Source: an uncultured Oscillospiraceae bacterium
Lineage (GTDB): Bacteria > Bacillota > Clostridia > Oscillospirales > Ruminococcaceae
Assembly: GCA_934462925.1 (NCBI GenBank)
Contig: CAKSIT010000031.1
Coordinates: forward strand, 1-9,359
DNA: 9,359 bases
Direction: 5' to 3'
Positions 1-4,839 of this stretch are shown here, in pieces (within the stretch, counting starts at the first letter, position 1; each line of letters begins with the position of its first letter). Made by a program: the position numbers and the translations under genes. The notes beneath the pieces were generated by a model. That model was given only the letters and a program-made list of their open reading frames with translations. It was not told the DNA's origin and searched no databases.

Positions 1-1
1 A

Positions 2-292
2 ACGGCGGGCGCTGCGGGAGTTGTAGCCGTTCCTGCGGGCGGTTCTGCGCCCGTGTACGGCGCGAACGGGCGCGTGTGGCAGTTCGGCACGATTCGCCCC
101 GAGGGCGCGCGCGGCGCGGTTGACGCGAACTTCGCCTACGAGCAGCTCGGGCGCGTTATCCGCGAGCAGGGTCTGAACTCGCCCGCAAAGGTCGTGCTTC
201 GCGCGCAGAAAACTGTTACGGCAGGCGCTGCGGCTAAGCTTACAGAGGAACTGGAGGGGCGCGGGTTCAGGGTTTCGGCGAGGAAGATATAA
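2..292 (+). CDS. C-terminal part of a probable GH25-like muramidase (5' end outside window)
   Basis: The frame is open from the left edge to TAA at 290-292, giving 96 residues. A GTG at 53 lies in frame, but coding continues upstream of it, so this is taken as the tail of a longer protein. The stretch VWQFG, about 10 residues, then GARGAVDANFAY and a helix ending in EQGLN resembles the end of glycoside hydrolase family 25 lysozymes, where WQY...G..G.VD.N closes the barrel. If correct, the enzyme cuts peptidoglycan glycan strands outside the cell. The last ~38 residues (AKVVLRAQKTVTAG to VSARKI) are an alternating strand/helix segment I cannot assign. The catalytic residues would lie outside the window, so the family call rests only on this C-terminal signature. 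No terminator follows immediately; a consensus promoter starts 12 bases after the stop. Confidence 0.5.
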   Translation, partial: TAGAAGVVAVPAGGSAPVYGANGRVWQFGTIRPEGARGAVDANFAYEQLGRVIREQGLNSPAKVVLRAQKTVTAGAAAKLTEELEGRGFRVSARKI

Positions 293-303
293 TAGCGTTC
301 TAC

Positions 304-332
304 TTGACAACCTGCGTGCAAAGTGGTATAAT
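304..332 (+). promoter_or_regulatory. Consensus sigmaA promoter
   Basis: TTGACA at 304-309, a 17-bp spacer and TATAAT at 327-332, preceded by TG (extended -10). All twelve core bases match consensus. The predicted start is near 339. No convincing ORF with a ribosome binding site follows; hairpins do, so it is read as the promoter of a small RNA. Confidence 0.85.
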
Positions 333-377
333 AAATATGTTTTGAGGACTCATTGTACACATTTGTAATGTGTTCTG

Positions 378-423
378 CAGCCCTGTCAGGATTATGCGAT
401 TTTGGCAGGGCTGTTCTCTTTTT
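378..423 (+). terminator. Intrinsic terminator, internal or alternative end of small RNA A
   Basis: An 8-bp perfect stem (378-385 with 406-413) is followed by TTCTCTTTTT. The 20-nt loop is long, so efficiency is uncertain. Confidence 0.5.
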
Positions 424-436
424 GTTGATATGAATT

Positions 437-472
437 GCCCACGTTCTGCTTCGGCAGGGCGGGGGCGTTTTT
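437..472 (+). terminator. Strong intrinsic terminator with TTCG tetraloop
   Basis: The stem 437-449 with 454-466 has 13 positions, including two G-U pairs and one A-G mismatch. It is capped by TTCG and followed by G plus five T (468-472). It ends small RNA A and lies next to the predicted end of the converging RNA B. Confidence 0.75.
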
Positions 473-477
473 CTGCA

Positions 478-551
478 CAAAAGGAGCAGCCCCGCGCGTT
501 CCCCCGCACGGGACTGTTAAGTCTACAGGCACGCTGTAAGAGCCGTGCCTT
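478..551 (-). ncRNA. Small non-coding RNA candidate B (minus strand)
   Basis: The promoter at 558-586 on the minus strand predicts a start near 551, at the base of a first hairpin, AGGCACG (550-544) with CGTGCCT (533-527). A second stem, CAGTCCCGTGCG (516-505) with CGCGCGGGGCTG (498-487), has 12 pairs including G-U and a GGGGAA loop. It is followed by CTCCTTTTG, which would act as the terminator. The predicted length is ~74 nt. The 3' end abuts that of RNA A, so the two units converge tail to tail. Family unknown. The U-run is interrupted, so some read-through into antisense of RNA A is possible. Confidence 0.55.
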
Positions 552-557
552 GCGTTT

Positions 558-586
558 ATTATAGAGCAAAACGCAGCCGCTGTCAA
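558..586 (-). promoter_or_regulatory. Consensus sigmaA promoter for small RNA B
   Basis: Read on the minus strand: TTGACA (586-581), 17-bp spacer, TATAAT (563-558). This is a perfect core match with no gene downstream on that strand except the hairpins of RNA B. Confidence 0.85.
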
Positions 587-762
587 TGGCTTAACAGAAT
601 CCTTAACGGAAACTTAGCGGGGAAGGGCGAATTATGACTTAGCATATTACAATCAGATTTCGATATTTTCGTGTTGCATTTTGTGTTGCATAATTGCTGA
701 AAAAGATGCATTTTGGCGTTTTTTTGAGCGTTCCTGAATAAATTATTATGCAACGCCAAATA
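587..762. other. Gene-poor stretch with TGTTGCAT direct repeats
   Basis: No credible coding region. GTGTTGCAT occurs twice with a 12-bp period (671-679 and 683-691). A related ATGCA sits at 706-710 in front of TTTTGGCGTT, which is complementary to AACGCCAAA at 752-760. The segment lies just beyond the 3' end of the tRNA-Ser gene, a usual place for integrase attachment sites, but no integrase gene is visible. Confidence 0.4.
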
Positions 763-818
763 CAGCGAACCCGCACTACAATCGCATTTGCGACAATAGT
801 GCGGGCTTGCGCTATTTT
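763..818 (+). terminator. Long hairpin with T-run, downstream of the tRNA pair
   Basis: CCCGCACTA (770-778) pairs with TAGTGCGGG (797-805), with an inner TCGC/GCGA hairpin (782-785 with 790-793) and an outer extension AGCG/CGCT. On the plus strand it is followed by ATTTTT (814-818), a good intrinsic terminator. On the minus strand, where it would end the tRNA transcript, the following bases are not T-rich. It may be bidirectional or mainly block plus-strand transcription into the tRNA genes. Confidence 0.5.
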
Positions 819-824
819 TCTCGC

Positions 825-913
825 TGGCGGAGAAGAAGGGATTCGAACCCTTGTGAGGTTGCCCTCAAACGGTTTTCAAGACCGCCTCGTTATGACCACT
901 TCGATACTTCTCC
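825..913 (-). tRNA. tRNA-Ser (anticodon UGA)
   Basis: On the minus strand the gene starts GGAGAAG and ends CTTCTCC, then discriminator G and encoded CCA (827-825). The anticodon stem GCGGT/ACCGT holds loop CTTGAAA, giving anticodon TGA, which reads UCN serine codons. A long variable arm (GAGGGCAACCTC) is typical of class II serine tRNA, and the T-loop GTTCGAATC is canonical. It is the second gene of the tRNA-Thr-tRNA-Ser unit; total length 89 nt with CCA. Confidence 0.97.
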
Positions 914-919
914 GAATAA

Positions 920-946
920 GACAGCCTCCCGAAACAGGAGGCTGTC
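920..946 (-). other. Spacer hairpin between the two tRNA genes
   Basis: A perfect 10-bp inverted repeat GACAGCCTCC / GGAGGCTGTC with a 7-base loop fills most of the 37-bp tRNA spacer. On the minus strand it is followed by TTATTC, a poor U-run, so it could be a processing signal or a weak attenuator that lowers tRNA-Ser relative to tRNA-Thr. Confidence 0.6.
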
Positions 947-950
947 AAAG

Positions 951-1026
951 TGGAGCTGTTAATCAGAGTCGAACTGATGACCTCATCCTTACCAAGGATG
1001 TGCTCTACCAACTGAGCTATAACAGC
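951..1026 (-). tRNA. tRNA-Thr (anticodon GGU)
   Basis: On the minus strand the gene starts GCTGTTA and ends TAACAGC, then discriminator T and encoded CCA (953-951). The D-arm has GCTCAGTTGGTAGAGC; the anticodon stem CATCC/GGATG holds loop TTGGTAA, giving anticodon GGT for ACC/ACU codons; the T-loop GTTCGACTC is canonical. Total 76 nt. It is the first gene of the pair, about 9 nt downstream of the predicted transcription start. Confidence 0.97.
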
Positions 1027-1041
1027 GTTCCAACGTGTTAT

Positions 1042-1070
1042 ATTATATCACACATAAGCGCGTTTGTCAA
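1042..1070 (-). promoter_or_regulatory. Consensus sigmaA promoter of the tRNA-Thr-tRNA-Ser unit
   Basis: TTGACA (1070-1065), 17-bp spacer, TATAAT (1047-1042) on the minus strand. It lies between the 3' end of the large RNA and tRNA-Thr, so the tRNAs need not depend on transcription of that RNA. Confidence 0.9.
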
Positions 1071-1099
1071 CCCCTTTTTTCAAAAAAATTTAACTTTTT

Positions 1100-1771
1100 A
1101 AAAAAAGGAGCAGGGAAGCGGTATTATGGCAAGCAAAAGCGGCATCGATTATCTCAACGCCGCTGTAATGTTATTCAGTTGTTATGCCGCTTTCAGCCCT
1201 GACGTAACAGCGGCCGCGCGGTGAAATCAGCTTAATACATCGGTATGTACTTCCTTTGTAAAATTTCTCTGAGAAGTCTTACTTGTACATCGGACTCTAT
1301 CCTTTCACAGATTTACGTTCCTGCCGTTTTTTGTATGCGAACATATTTACCACCCTGTTTCGCAAGATAATTTATGTGAACGCATTTCGCGGTGGGAATC
1401 ATCTGCGGGAGCTTCGCGCCGTGCATTTAATGGGCATTAGCGCCCTGCAATGGCGGTAACTGCGCCTTTGGGGAGAACCCCGCGCTGTTTTCGCCCTTTA
1501 TCATTCAGCTCAGGCGGTCGGCGGAATGTGACCCCGTGTCGTCACATTGACCGCAGATGAATTATTCTGTTCCTCAGTGCTTTCCATCGGACTCGCATCC
1601 TTTCTGCTTAAAGCTGTTATAGTTGTGAGGTTTGCGGGAGCTTTATCGTGGTGTGCCGCTCTTTACTTCCAAAGAGCCTTTCCCGCGGTAGTCAGCGACC
1701 CATCGGTATTACCCCTTTCGGTTTTATAAGGTGGGTTACTGTCTGCTTTCGCTTTCTGTTTCCCTTTCCTT
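1100..1771 (-). ncRNA. Large structured non-coding RNA (~670 nt), ROOL-like or GOLLD-like candidate
   Basis: No strand has a credible ORF here, yet a sigmaA promoter (1778-1806) predicts a start at 1771. The first bases, AAGGA (1771-1767) and AGGGAA (1765-1760), are complementary to the last, TTCCCT (1117-1112) and TCCTT (1109-1105), closing the whole RNA. Seven T follow on the transcript (1106-1100), so the closing stem may also serve as terminator. Clear internal hairpins include GCTCTTT/AAAGAGC (1658-1677) and GCGGTC/GACCGC enclosing ATGTGAC/GTCACAT (1514-1554). CCGATG occurs four times, each preceded by AAAGG, and AAGCTCCCGCA occurs twice. As far as I know, ROOL RNAs are about 600 nt, occur in Firmicutes and rumen metagenomes, and often lie near tRNA genes; that fits, but I could not compare with the family model. 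RNase P, tmRNA, SRP RNA and group II intron signatures were not seen. Confidence 0.6.
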
Positions 1772-1777
1772 GATTAT

Positions 1778-1806
1778 ATATTACCACACTTTTTCGTCAA
1801 AGTCAA
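1778..1806 (-). promoter_or_regulatory. SigmaA promoter of the large RNA
   Basis: TTGACT (1806-1801), 17-bp spacer, TAATAT (1783-1778) on the minus strand, with TG in the extended -10 region (TGTGGTAATAT). The predicted start, A1771, is the first base of the RNA's closing helix, which supports both calls. Confidence 0.85.
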
Positions 1807-1923
1807 TAGTTTTTTTAAAGAATGGCAATGTCGTTTTGTACAACATTTTTCAAACCGTTTTGTGGATTCTCATGATAATTGCTTAAATGATGCGCCTTGC
1901 GGCGTTTTTTCACAAAATTCCTC

Positions 1924-1952
1924 TTGACAATCCGCCCGCCATGGTGTAAAAT
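1924..1952 (+). promoter_or_regulatory. SigmaA promoter of the DUF1292 gene
   Basis: TTGACA (1924-1929), 17-bp spacer, TAAAAT (1947-1952), preceded by GGTG. The start is predicted near 1959, leaving a ~98-nt leader. The 1807-1923 interval holds only a weak CGCC/GGCG hairpin followed by TTTTTT (ending about 1911). Confidence 0.8.
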
Positions 1953-2056
1953 ATAGACAGAATGTGCGTGCTGAACAGGGCGGCAGAGCTTCTGCAAAGA
2001 CCGAGGCTGCACGGCGGCGCATTCACAATGCTACAATGCATCGAAAGGATAACGAT

Positions 2057-2377
2057 ATGGCTGAAAACAACGATATCACCCTTGACGAGGACGAGGGAAT
2101 AATAGAGCTTGAGGACGAGGAGGGCAATGTCACCCGCTTTGAGTTCGTTGACCGTATAGAAAAGGACGGCGCGGTTTATTTTGCGCTCGTTCCCGCAGAG
2201 TACGACGAGGACGAGGGAGCTGCGGAGTTCGTGGTGCTTAAGCAGACGCTGATAGGCGGCGAGGATATGCTCGTTACCATTGACGATGACGACGAGTACA
2301 ACGCCATAGGCGAGCTGTTCCTGCAGCGCTTTGCAGAGCTGCCCGAGCTTGACATCGAGGGCGACGACGGGGAATAA
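2057..2377 (+). CDS. DUF1292 (YrzB-type) small acidic protein
   Basis: Encodes 106 residues. The ATG at 2057 is chosen because AAAGGA (2044-2049) lies 7 bases upstream and family members begin near this point; the in-frame GTG at 1964 has no ribosome binding site and would add 31 unrelated residues. The order is an acidic N-terminus (ITLDEDEGIIELEDEEG), a strand-rich core (VTRFEFVDRIEKDGAVYFALVPAE), an acidic linker, a second core half (AAEFVVLKQTLIGGEDMLVTIDDDDEYNAI) and an amphipathic helix (LFLQRFAEL). This matches DUF1292, a cytoplasmic family of unknown function common in Firmicutes, often beside alaS and ruvX (yrrK). Here it is alone, with its own promoter. The strong negative charge could suit binding to a basic partner, but that is a guess. 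Confidence 0.85.
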   Translation: MAENNDITLDEDEGIIELEDEEGNVTRFEFVDRIEKDGAVYFALVPAEYDEDEGAAEFVVLKQTLIGGEDMLVTIDDDDEYNAIGELFLQRFAELPELDIEGDDGE

Positions 2378-2384
2378 TTCCCTT

Positions 2385-2702
2385 GTATCATCAAGCGCAA
2401 AGAGAAGAAAATAATCGTGTCGGGAGATATCCCGATACGGAAGAAAGAGCCTACTGCCTTGTAACCCGCAGCGCTGCTGCGGCTCGCATATGTGTGCTAG
2501 TATGATCCAACACATTGTAAAAGGGATTTCGTCTCCGGCGGCGGATTGCAGACCTCCCGTACTGCGGAAGATAGGGAGCGTGAAACCGTTGGGCGATTTT
2601 TACCCACCCTGCCATAAGCGGGTTTTATATTGCATCTTACGGCAAGGCGGTGCTTTTTGAAAAGAACGCGGGGAGAGTCTTAACGGCTCTCCCCGTTTTT
2701 TT
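2385..2702 (+). ncRNA. Structured small RNA candidate downstream of the DUF1292 gene
   Basis: A 215-nt domain is closed by a long stem: AAAGAGC (2444-2450) with GCTTTTT (2652-2658), and ACTGCCTTG (2453-2461) with CAAGGCGGT (2643-2651), 16 pairs around a 2-nt bulge. Inside, AACCCGC (2463-2469) can pair with GCGGGTT (2618-2624) or form competing local hairpins (CCGCAGC/GCTGCGG at 2466-2482). CTCCC/GGGAG (2554-2578) is a further hairpin. A strong terminator follows. A possible promoter, TTGACA (2349-2354), 18-bp spacer, AATAAT (2373-2378), overlaps the end of the DUF1292 gene and would start near 2385; a 10-bp hairpin with GATA loop (2416-2439) sits in the leader. Size and rod-like closure recall 6S RNA, but I could not confirm a family. 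The RNA could instead be cut from the DUF1292 mRNA. Confidence 0.5.
2669..2702 (+). terminator. Strong intrinsic terminator
   Basis: CGGGGAGAG (2669-2677) pairs with CTCTCCCCG (2687-2695), followed by seven T (2696-2702). It ends the structured RNA and separates it from the nucleotidyltransferase gene. Confidence 0.9.
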
Positions 2703-2721
2703 GTGCGGGACGTTTTGCAAG

Positions 2722-2843
2722 GTTTTCGCGCGCGGCGCTGCTATTTGCGCGGCGGGGCGTTCTGCCCGCTTTTGCGGGAACGCAAGCGGGCTATTATAGG
2801 CGTTTCGCGCGTGGTATTGCTGCTCACGCGGCGGGCGTTCTGC
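2722..2843 (+). repeat. Imperfect direct repeat in the region upstream of the nucleotidyltransferase
   Basis: Bases 2722-2765 and 2802-2843 are similar: both begin GTTT(T)CGCGCG, share CGCGGCGGG(G)CGTTCTGC at the end, and differ in the middle. Each is followed by a GC-rich hairpin, GCCCGCTT/AAGCGGGC (2764-2791) for the first and GCGGGC/GCCCGC (2831-2862) for the second. No coding region is supported here. The arrangement suggests an old tandem duplication of a hairpin unit. Confidence 0.45.
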
Positions 2844-2885
2844 ACAAACTATTGCCGCCCGCTTGGCGTGGAAAAAGCGCGGTAC

Positions 2886-2914
2886 TTGATTTTTTTGCGC
2901 GGATATGGTATGAT
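2886..2914 (+). promoter_or_regulatory. SigmaA promoter of the nucleotidyltransferase gene
   Basis: TTGATT (2886-2891), 17-bp spacer, TATGAT (2909-2914), with TGG directly before the -10 (extended -10). The start is predicted near 2921, giving a ~94-nt leader before GTG at 3015. Confidence 0.7.
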
Positions 2915-3014
2915 TATGTAAGATAACGTACATAGTGAGCGTTGTACAAATATGTCCTGCACGCCGCCTGCGGGCTGCGTGTATATCGGCGAAAACTGAA
3001 AGGAAGTGGCTGCG

Positions 3015-4508
3015 GTGATAATTCTGCCCGAACCCGTGACGCGCGCGCTGGGCGTGCTTGAAAACGCGGGGTTTGACGCGTATGTGGCGGGGCGCTGCGT
3101 GCGCGAGCTTGTGCTGGGCAACAGTCCGCAGGATTTTGACATAGTAACGAACGCGGGGCTGAACGACATTATGTTCGCGTTCCGCGACTACCGCATTTCC
3201 GATGAGGGAATGGCGCGCGGCGAGATACTTGTTAACGTTGTGGGAATGTTCATACAGGTGTCGCCCTACCGCCGCGAGGTATTCGGCAGCCGCGTTATTT
3301 ACGCGGACGACCTTGAAACGGATTTGTTCCGCAGGGGCTTTACGATAAACGCTATGGCGTACTCGCCGCGCGCGGGGCTTGTAGACCCGTTCGGCGGGCA
3401 TAGCTGCCTTACGGGCGAGGTAAAGCGTATTGTTGCGATAGGCGAGAACGTAACCAGAAACACCCGCGAAAACGGCAAGCCCGTGACGGAAACCTACTAT
3501 GATATGTCGCGCAGCTTCACCACCGCGCCGCATAGGATACTGGAGGCGATACGCCGCTGCGCAGAGGGCGATTACGAGATAGAGGAGCAGACGCGCGCCG
3601 CAATGCGCAATAACGTAAGCTGCTTTGAGTACGCCGACAAAAAGCGCATTTTCACCGAGCTGCAGCGCATTGTAATGGGCAAGTACGCCGCGCGCGTGCT
3701 TGAGGAATACGCGGATATCCTGAAATTCCTGCTGCCTGAGATAGAGCCGTGCATAGGGCTTGACCAGCGCTCGCCGCACCACAAGTTTACGGTGTGGACG
3801 CATATTGCGCGTTCCGTGGGCTTTGCGCTGCCCGAGCCGTCGGTGCGCTTTGCAATGCTGTTTCACGACCTCGGCAAGCCCGATTGTATGTCTATAGACT
3901 ACACGGGGCGCGGGCATTTCGAGGGTCACGGGGAGCGCAGCAGGCTTCTTGCGGAGGGAATAATGCGCAGGCTGGAGTTCGAGCGCCCGCTTTTCGACGA
4001 GGTGAGCTGGCTTGTATACCACCACGACGTGGAGATACCCACGGACAGAAAGGCGCTAAAGGGGCTTCTGCGCGAGCTGGGAGCGGTCGATTTGCGGCAG
4101 CTCATTCAATGCGAGATAGCGGACAACCGCGCCAAGGAGGAGGAAACCGAAACCGAGCGCGTAAAGGGTCTGCGGGCTTCCCTTGCGGCGCTTGACGAGA
4201 TAGAGGCTACGGGCGAGTGCTACGACATAAGCCAGCTTGCCGTAACAAAGCGCGACCTTATCGAACACCGCTTTGTCTTTACCGAAAAGGAAGCGGACGA
4301 GCTTTTAGCGGCGCTTTTCGATATCGTGCTGGATAAGCCGTCGTTCAACAACAGGCTTATGCTGCTTGACATGGCGCAGCGCAGCAAGGAACGCTTAGAG
4401 CAGCTCGCCGAGGAGCGTGAGCAGCGCCTGCGCGAGCAGATAGAGCGCGAGAAAATAACGCAGGACCGCAGAAAAGAGCCGATATTCAGCAAAAAGAAGC
4501 GGCAATAA
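3015..4508 (+). CDS. CCA-adding-type tRNA nucleotidyltransferase with HD domain, divergent motifs
   Basis: Encodes 497 residues. GTG at 3015 is chosen over GTG at 3006 because AAAGGA (2999-3004) is 10 bases before the former and almost touches the latter. The N-terminal class II nucleotidyltransferase core (1-190) keeps the metal-binding DFD (40-42), TINAMA (110-115), VDPFGG and RILEA (174-178). An HD domain follows (about 250-340; HHKFTVWTH, FHDLGKP, GHFEGHGE, YHHD), and a charged probable coiled coil ends the protein (455-497). Such enzymes restore CCA at tRNA 3' ends in the cytoplasm. Several normally fixed residues differ: GGxVRD reads GRCVRE (25-30), RRD reads RRG (106-108), and the ED of the EDxxR base-template motif reads TA (170-171), with R174 kept. 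About 20 extra residues (145-167) precede that motif. Both nearby tRNAs encode CCA, so a repair role is likely, but altered specificity cannot be excluded. Confidence 0.8.
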   Translation: MIILPEPVTRALGVLENAGFDAYVAGRCVRELVLGNSPQDFDIVTNAGLNDIMFAFRDYRISDEGMARGEILVNVVGMFIQVSPYRREVFGSRVIYADDLETDLFRRGFTINAMAYSPRAGLVDPFGGHSCLTGEVKRIVAIGENVTRNTRENGKPVTETYYDMSRSFTTAPHRILEAIRRCAEGDYEIEEQTRAAMRNNVSCFEYADKKRIFTELQRIVMGKYAARVLEEYADILKFLLPEIEPCIGLDQRSPHHKFTVWTHIARSVGFALPEPSVRFAMLFHDLGKPDCMSIDYTGRGHFEGHGERSRLLAEGIMRRLEFERPLFDEVSWLVYHHDVEIPTDRKALKGLLRELGAVDLRQLIQCEIADNRAKEEETETERVKGLRASLAALDEIEATGECYDISQLAVTKRDLIEHRFVFTEKEADELLAALFDIVLDKPSFNNRLMLLDMAQRSKERLEQLAEEREQRLREQIEREKITQDRRKEPIFSKKKRQ

Positions 4509-4515
4509 AAAAGGC

Positions 4516-4542
4516 AAACGGGGGCTTAAAAAGCTCCCGTTT
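4516..4542. terminator. Terminator hairpin, left direct-repeat copy flanking element 1
   Basis: A 27-bp near-perfect palindrome (12-nt arms starting AAACGGG, AAA loop) 7 bases after the nucleotidyltransferase stop. It is identical to 4732-4758. On the minus strand it is followed by TTTGCCTTTTTTATT, so this copy can terminate the dgkA-end transcript. Confidence 0.85.
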
Positions 4543-4731
4543 CAGCCTGTTGAAAAAATCCATTTTGCCCGCGTAGCGGGCTTTGAAATAACCTTTTTTG
4601 CCTCGGGCTTCCCGAGGCAAAAAACTCTTCTATCCGCACAAGTGTGCGGGTTGACGGTGTGCCGTCAACCCGTGCGCGCCGTGCGGATGTTTCGGCGGAA
4701 AACCCCCGTATGGGGGTTTTTCGACGGTCTG
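4543..4731 (+). mobile_element. Hairpin-rich 189-bp miniature element, copy 1
   Basis: Same length as, and highly similar to, the reverse complement of 8797-8985. The ends are imperfect inverted repeats: CAGCCTGTTGAAAAA (4543-4557) and the reverse complement of 4717-4731, CAGACCGTCGAAAAA (12 of 15 match). Inside are four hairpins: GCCCGC/GCGGGC (4567-4581); a 14-bp stem TTTTTTGCCTCGGG/CCCGAGGCAAAAAA (4594-4624); ATCCGCAC/GTGCGGAT (4632-4639 with 4681-4688) enclosing an 11-bp hairpin (4647-4672); and AAAACCCCC/GGGGGTTTT (4699-4720). The second and fourth look like bidirectional terminators. There is no ORF, so it would be non-autonomous. It sits between two identical terminator hairpins, read as a target duplication. 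No named family recognised. Confidence 0.75.
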
Positions 4732-4760
4732 AAACGGGGGCTTAAAAAGCTCCCGTTTTT
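4732..4760 (+). terminator. Terminator hairpin, right direct-repeat copy flanking element 1
   Basis: The same 27-bp palindrome as 4516-4542, here followed by extra T (ending at 4760). It retains the plus-strand U-run of the presumed original bidirectional terminator between the convergent nucleotidyltransferase and dgkA genes. Confidence 0.85.
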
Positions 4761-4839
4761 ATGTTATTCGCTGAATCCGTCCCGCCGAAAGCCGCGCCGT
4801 TCGCCGCATTTCGCGCGCGAAAGCGTATCACGCCGCATA

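Larger units (their letters stand above)
339..472 (+). ncRNA. Small non-coding RNA candidate A (plus strand)
   Basis: The transcript predicted from the promoter at 304-332 contains three consecutive hairpins. The first is ACACATT (357-363) with AATGTGT (367-373). The second is CAGCCCTG (378-385) with CAGGGCTG (406-413), followed by a T-rich run at 414-423. The third is a 13-bp stem (437-449 with 454-466) capped by a TTCG tetraloop, followed by TTTTT. Termination at the second hairpin would give ~85 nt; read-through to the third gives ~134 nt. I do not recognise the family. No start codon with a Shine-Dalgarno sequence is evident. The second hairpin could also terminate the upstream partial gene. 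Confidence 0.6.

Noticed and set aside
486..516. Riboswitch reading of the G-rich stem in small RNA B
   Set aside because: No known aptamer core matched by eye, and no gene follows on the minus strand that could be regulated.
748..1101. 117-residue plus-strand open frame
   Set aside because: It runs antisense through both tRNA genes and the tRNA promoter; the apparent protein is a translation of tRNA complement.
1547..1729. 60-residue plus-strand open frame inside the large RNA region
   Set aside because: No Shine-Dalgarno sequence; it covers hairpins of the minus-strand RNA, including 1658-1677, which explain the sequence better.
1100..1771. RNase P RNA, tmRNA or group II intron as the identity of the large RNA
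   Set aside because: I looked for the hallmark RNase P segment around GAGGAAAGTC, the tRNA-like ends of tmRNA and a domain V-like hairpin and found none.
1910..2515. 201-residue minus-strand open frame
   Set aside because: It lies antisense to the DUF1292 gene, its promoter and the following RNA; composition is that of a complementary frame and no minus-strand promoter is seen.
2637..4025. 462-residue minus-strand open frame
   Set aside because: It is the shadow of the GC-rich nucleotidyltransferase gene, rich in Arg/His/Ala, has no ribosome binding site, and extends through the terminator at 2669-2702.
4516..4760. CRISPR-like reading of the two identical 27-bp palindromes
   Set aside because: Only two copies separated by 189 bp, and the intervening sequence is itself repeated elsewhere; they fit duplicated terminators, not an array.
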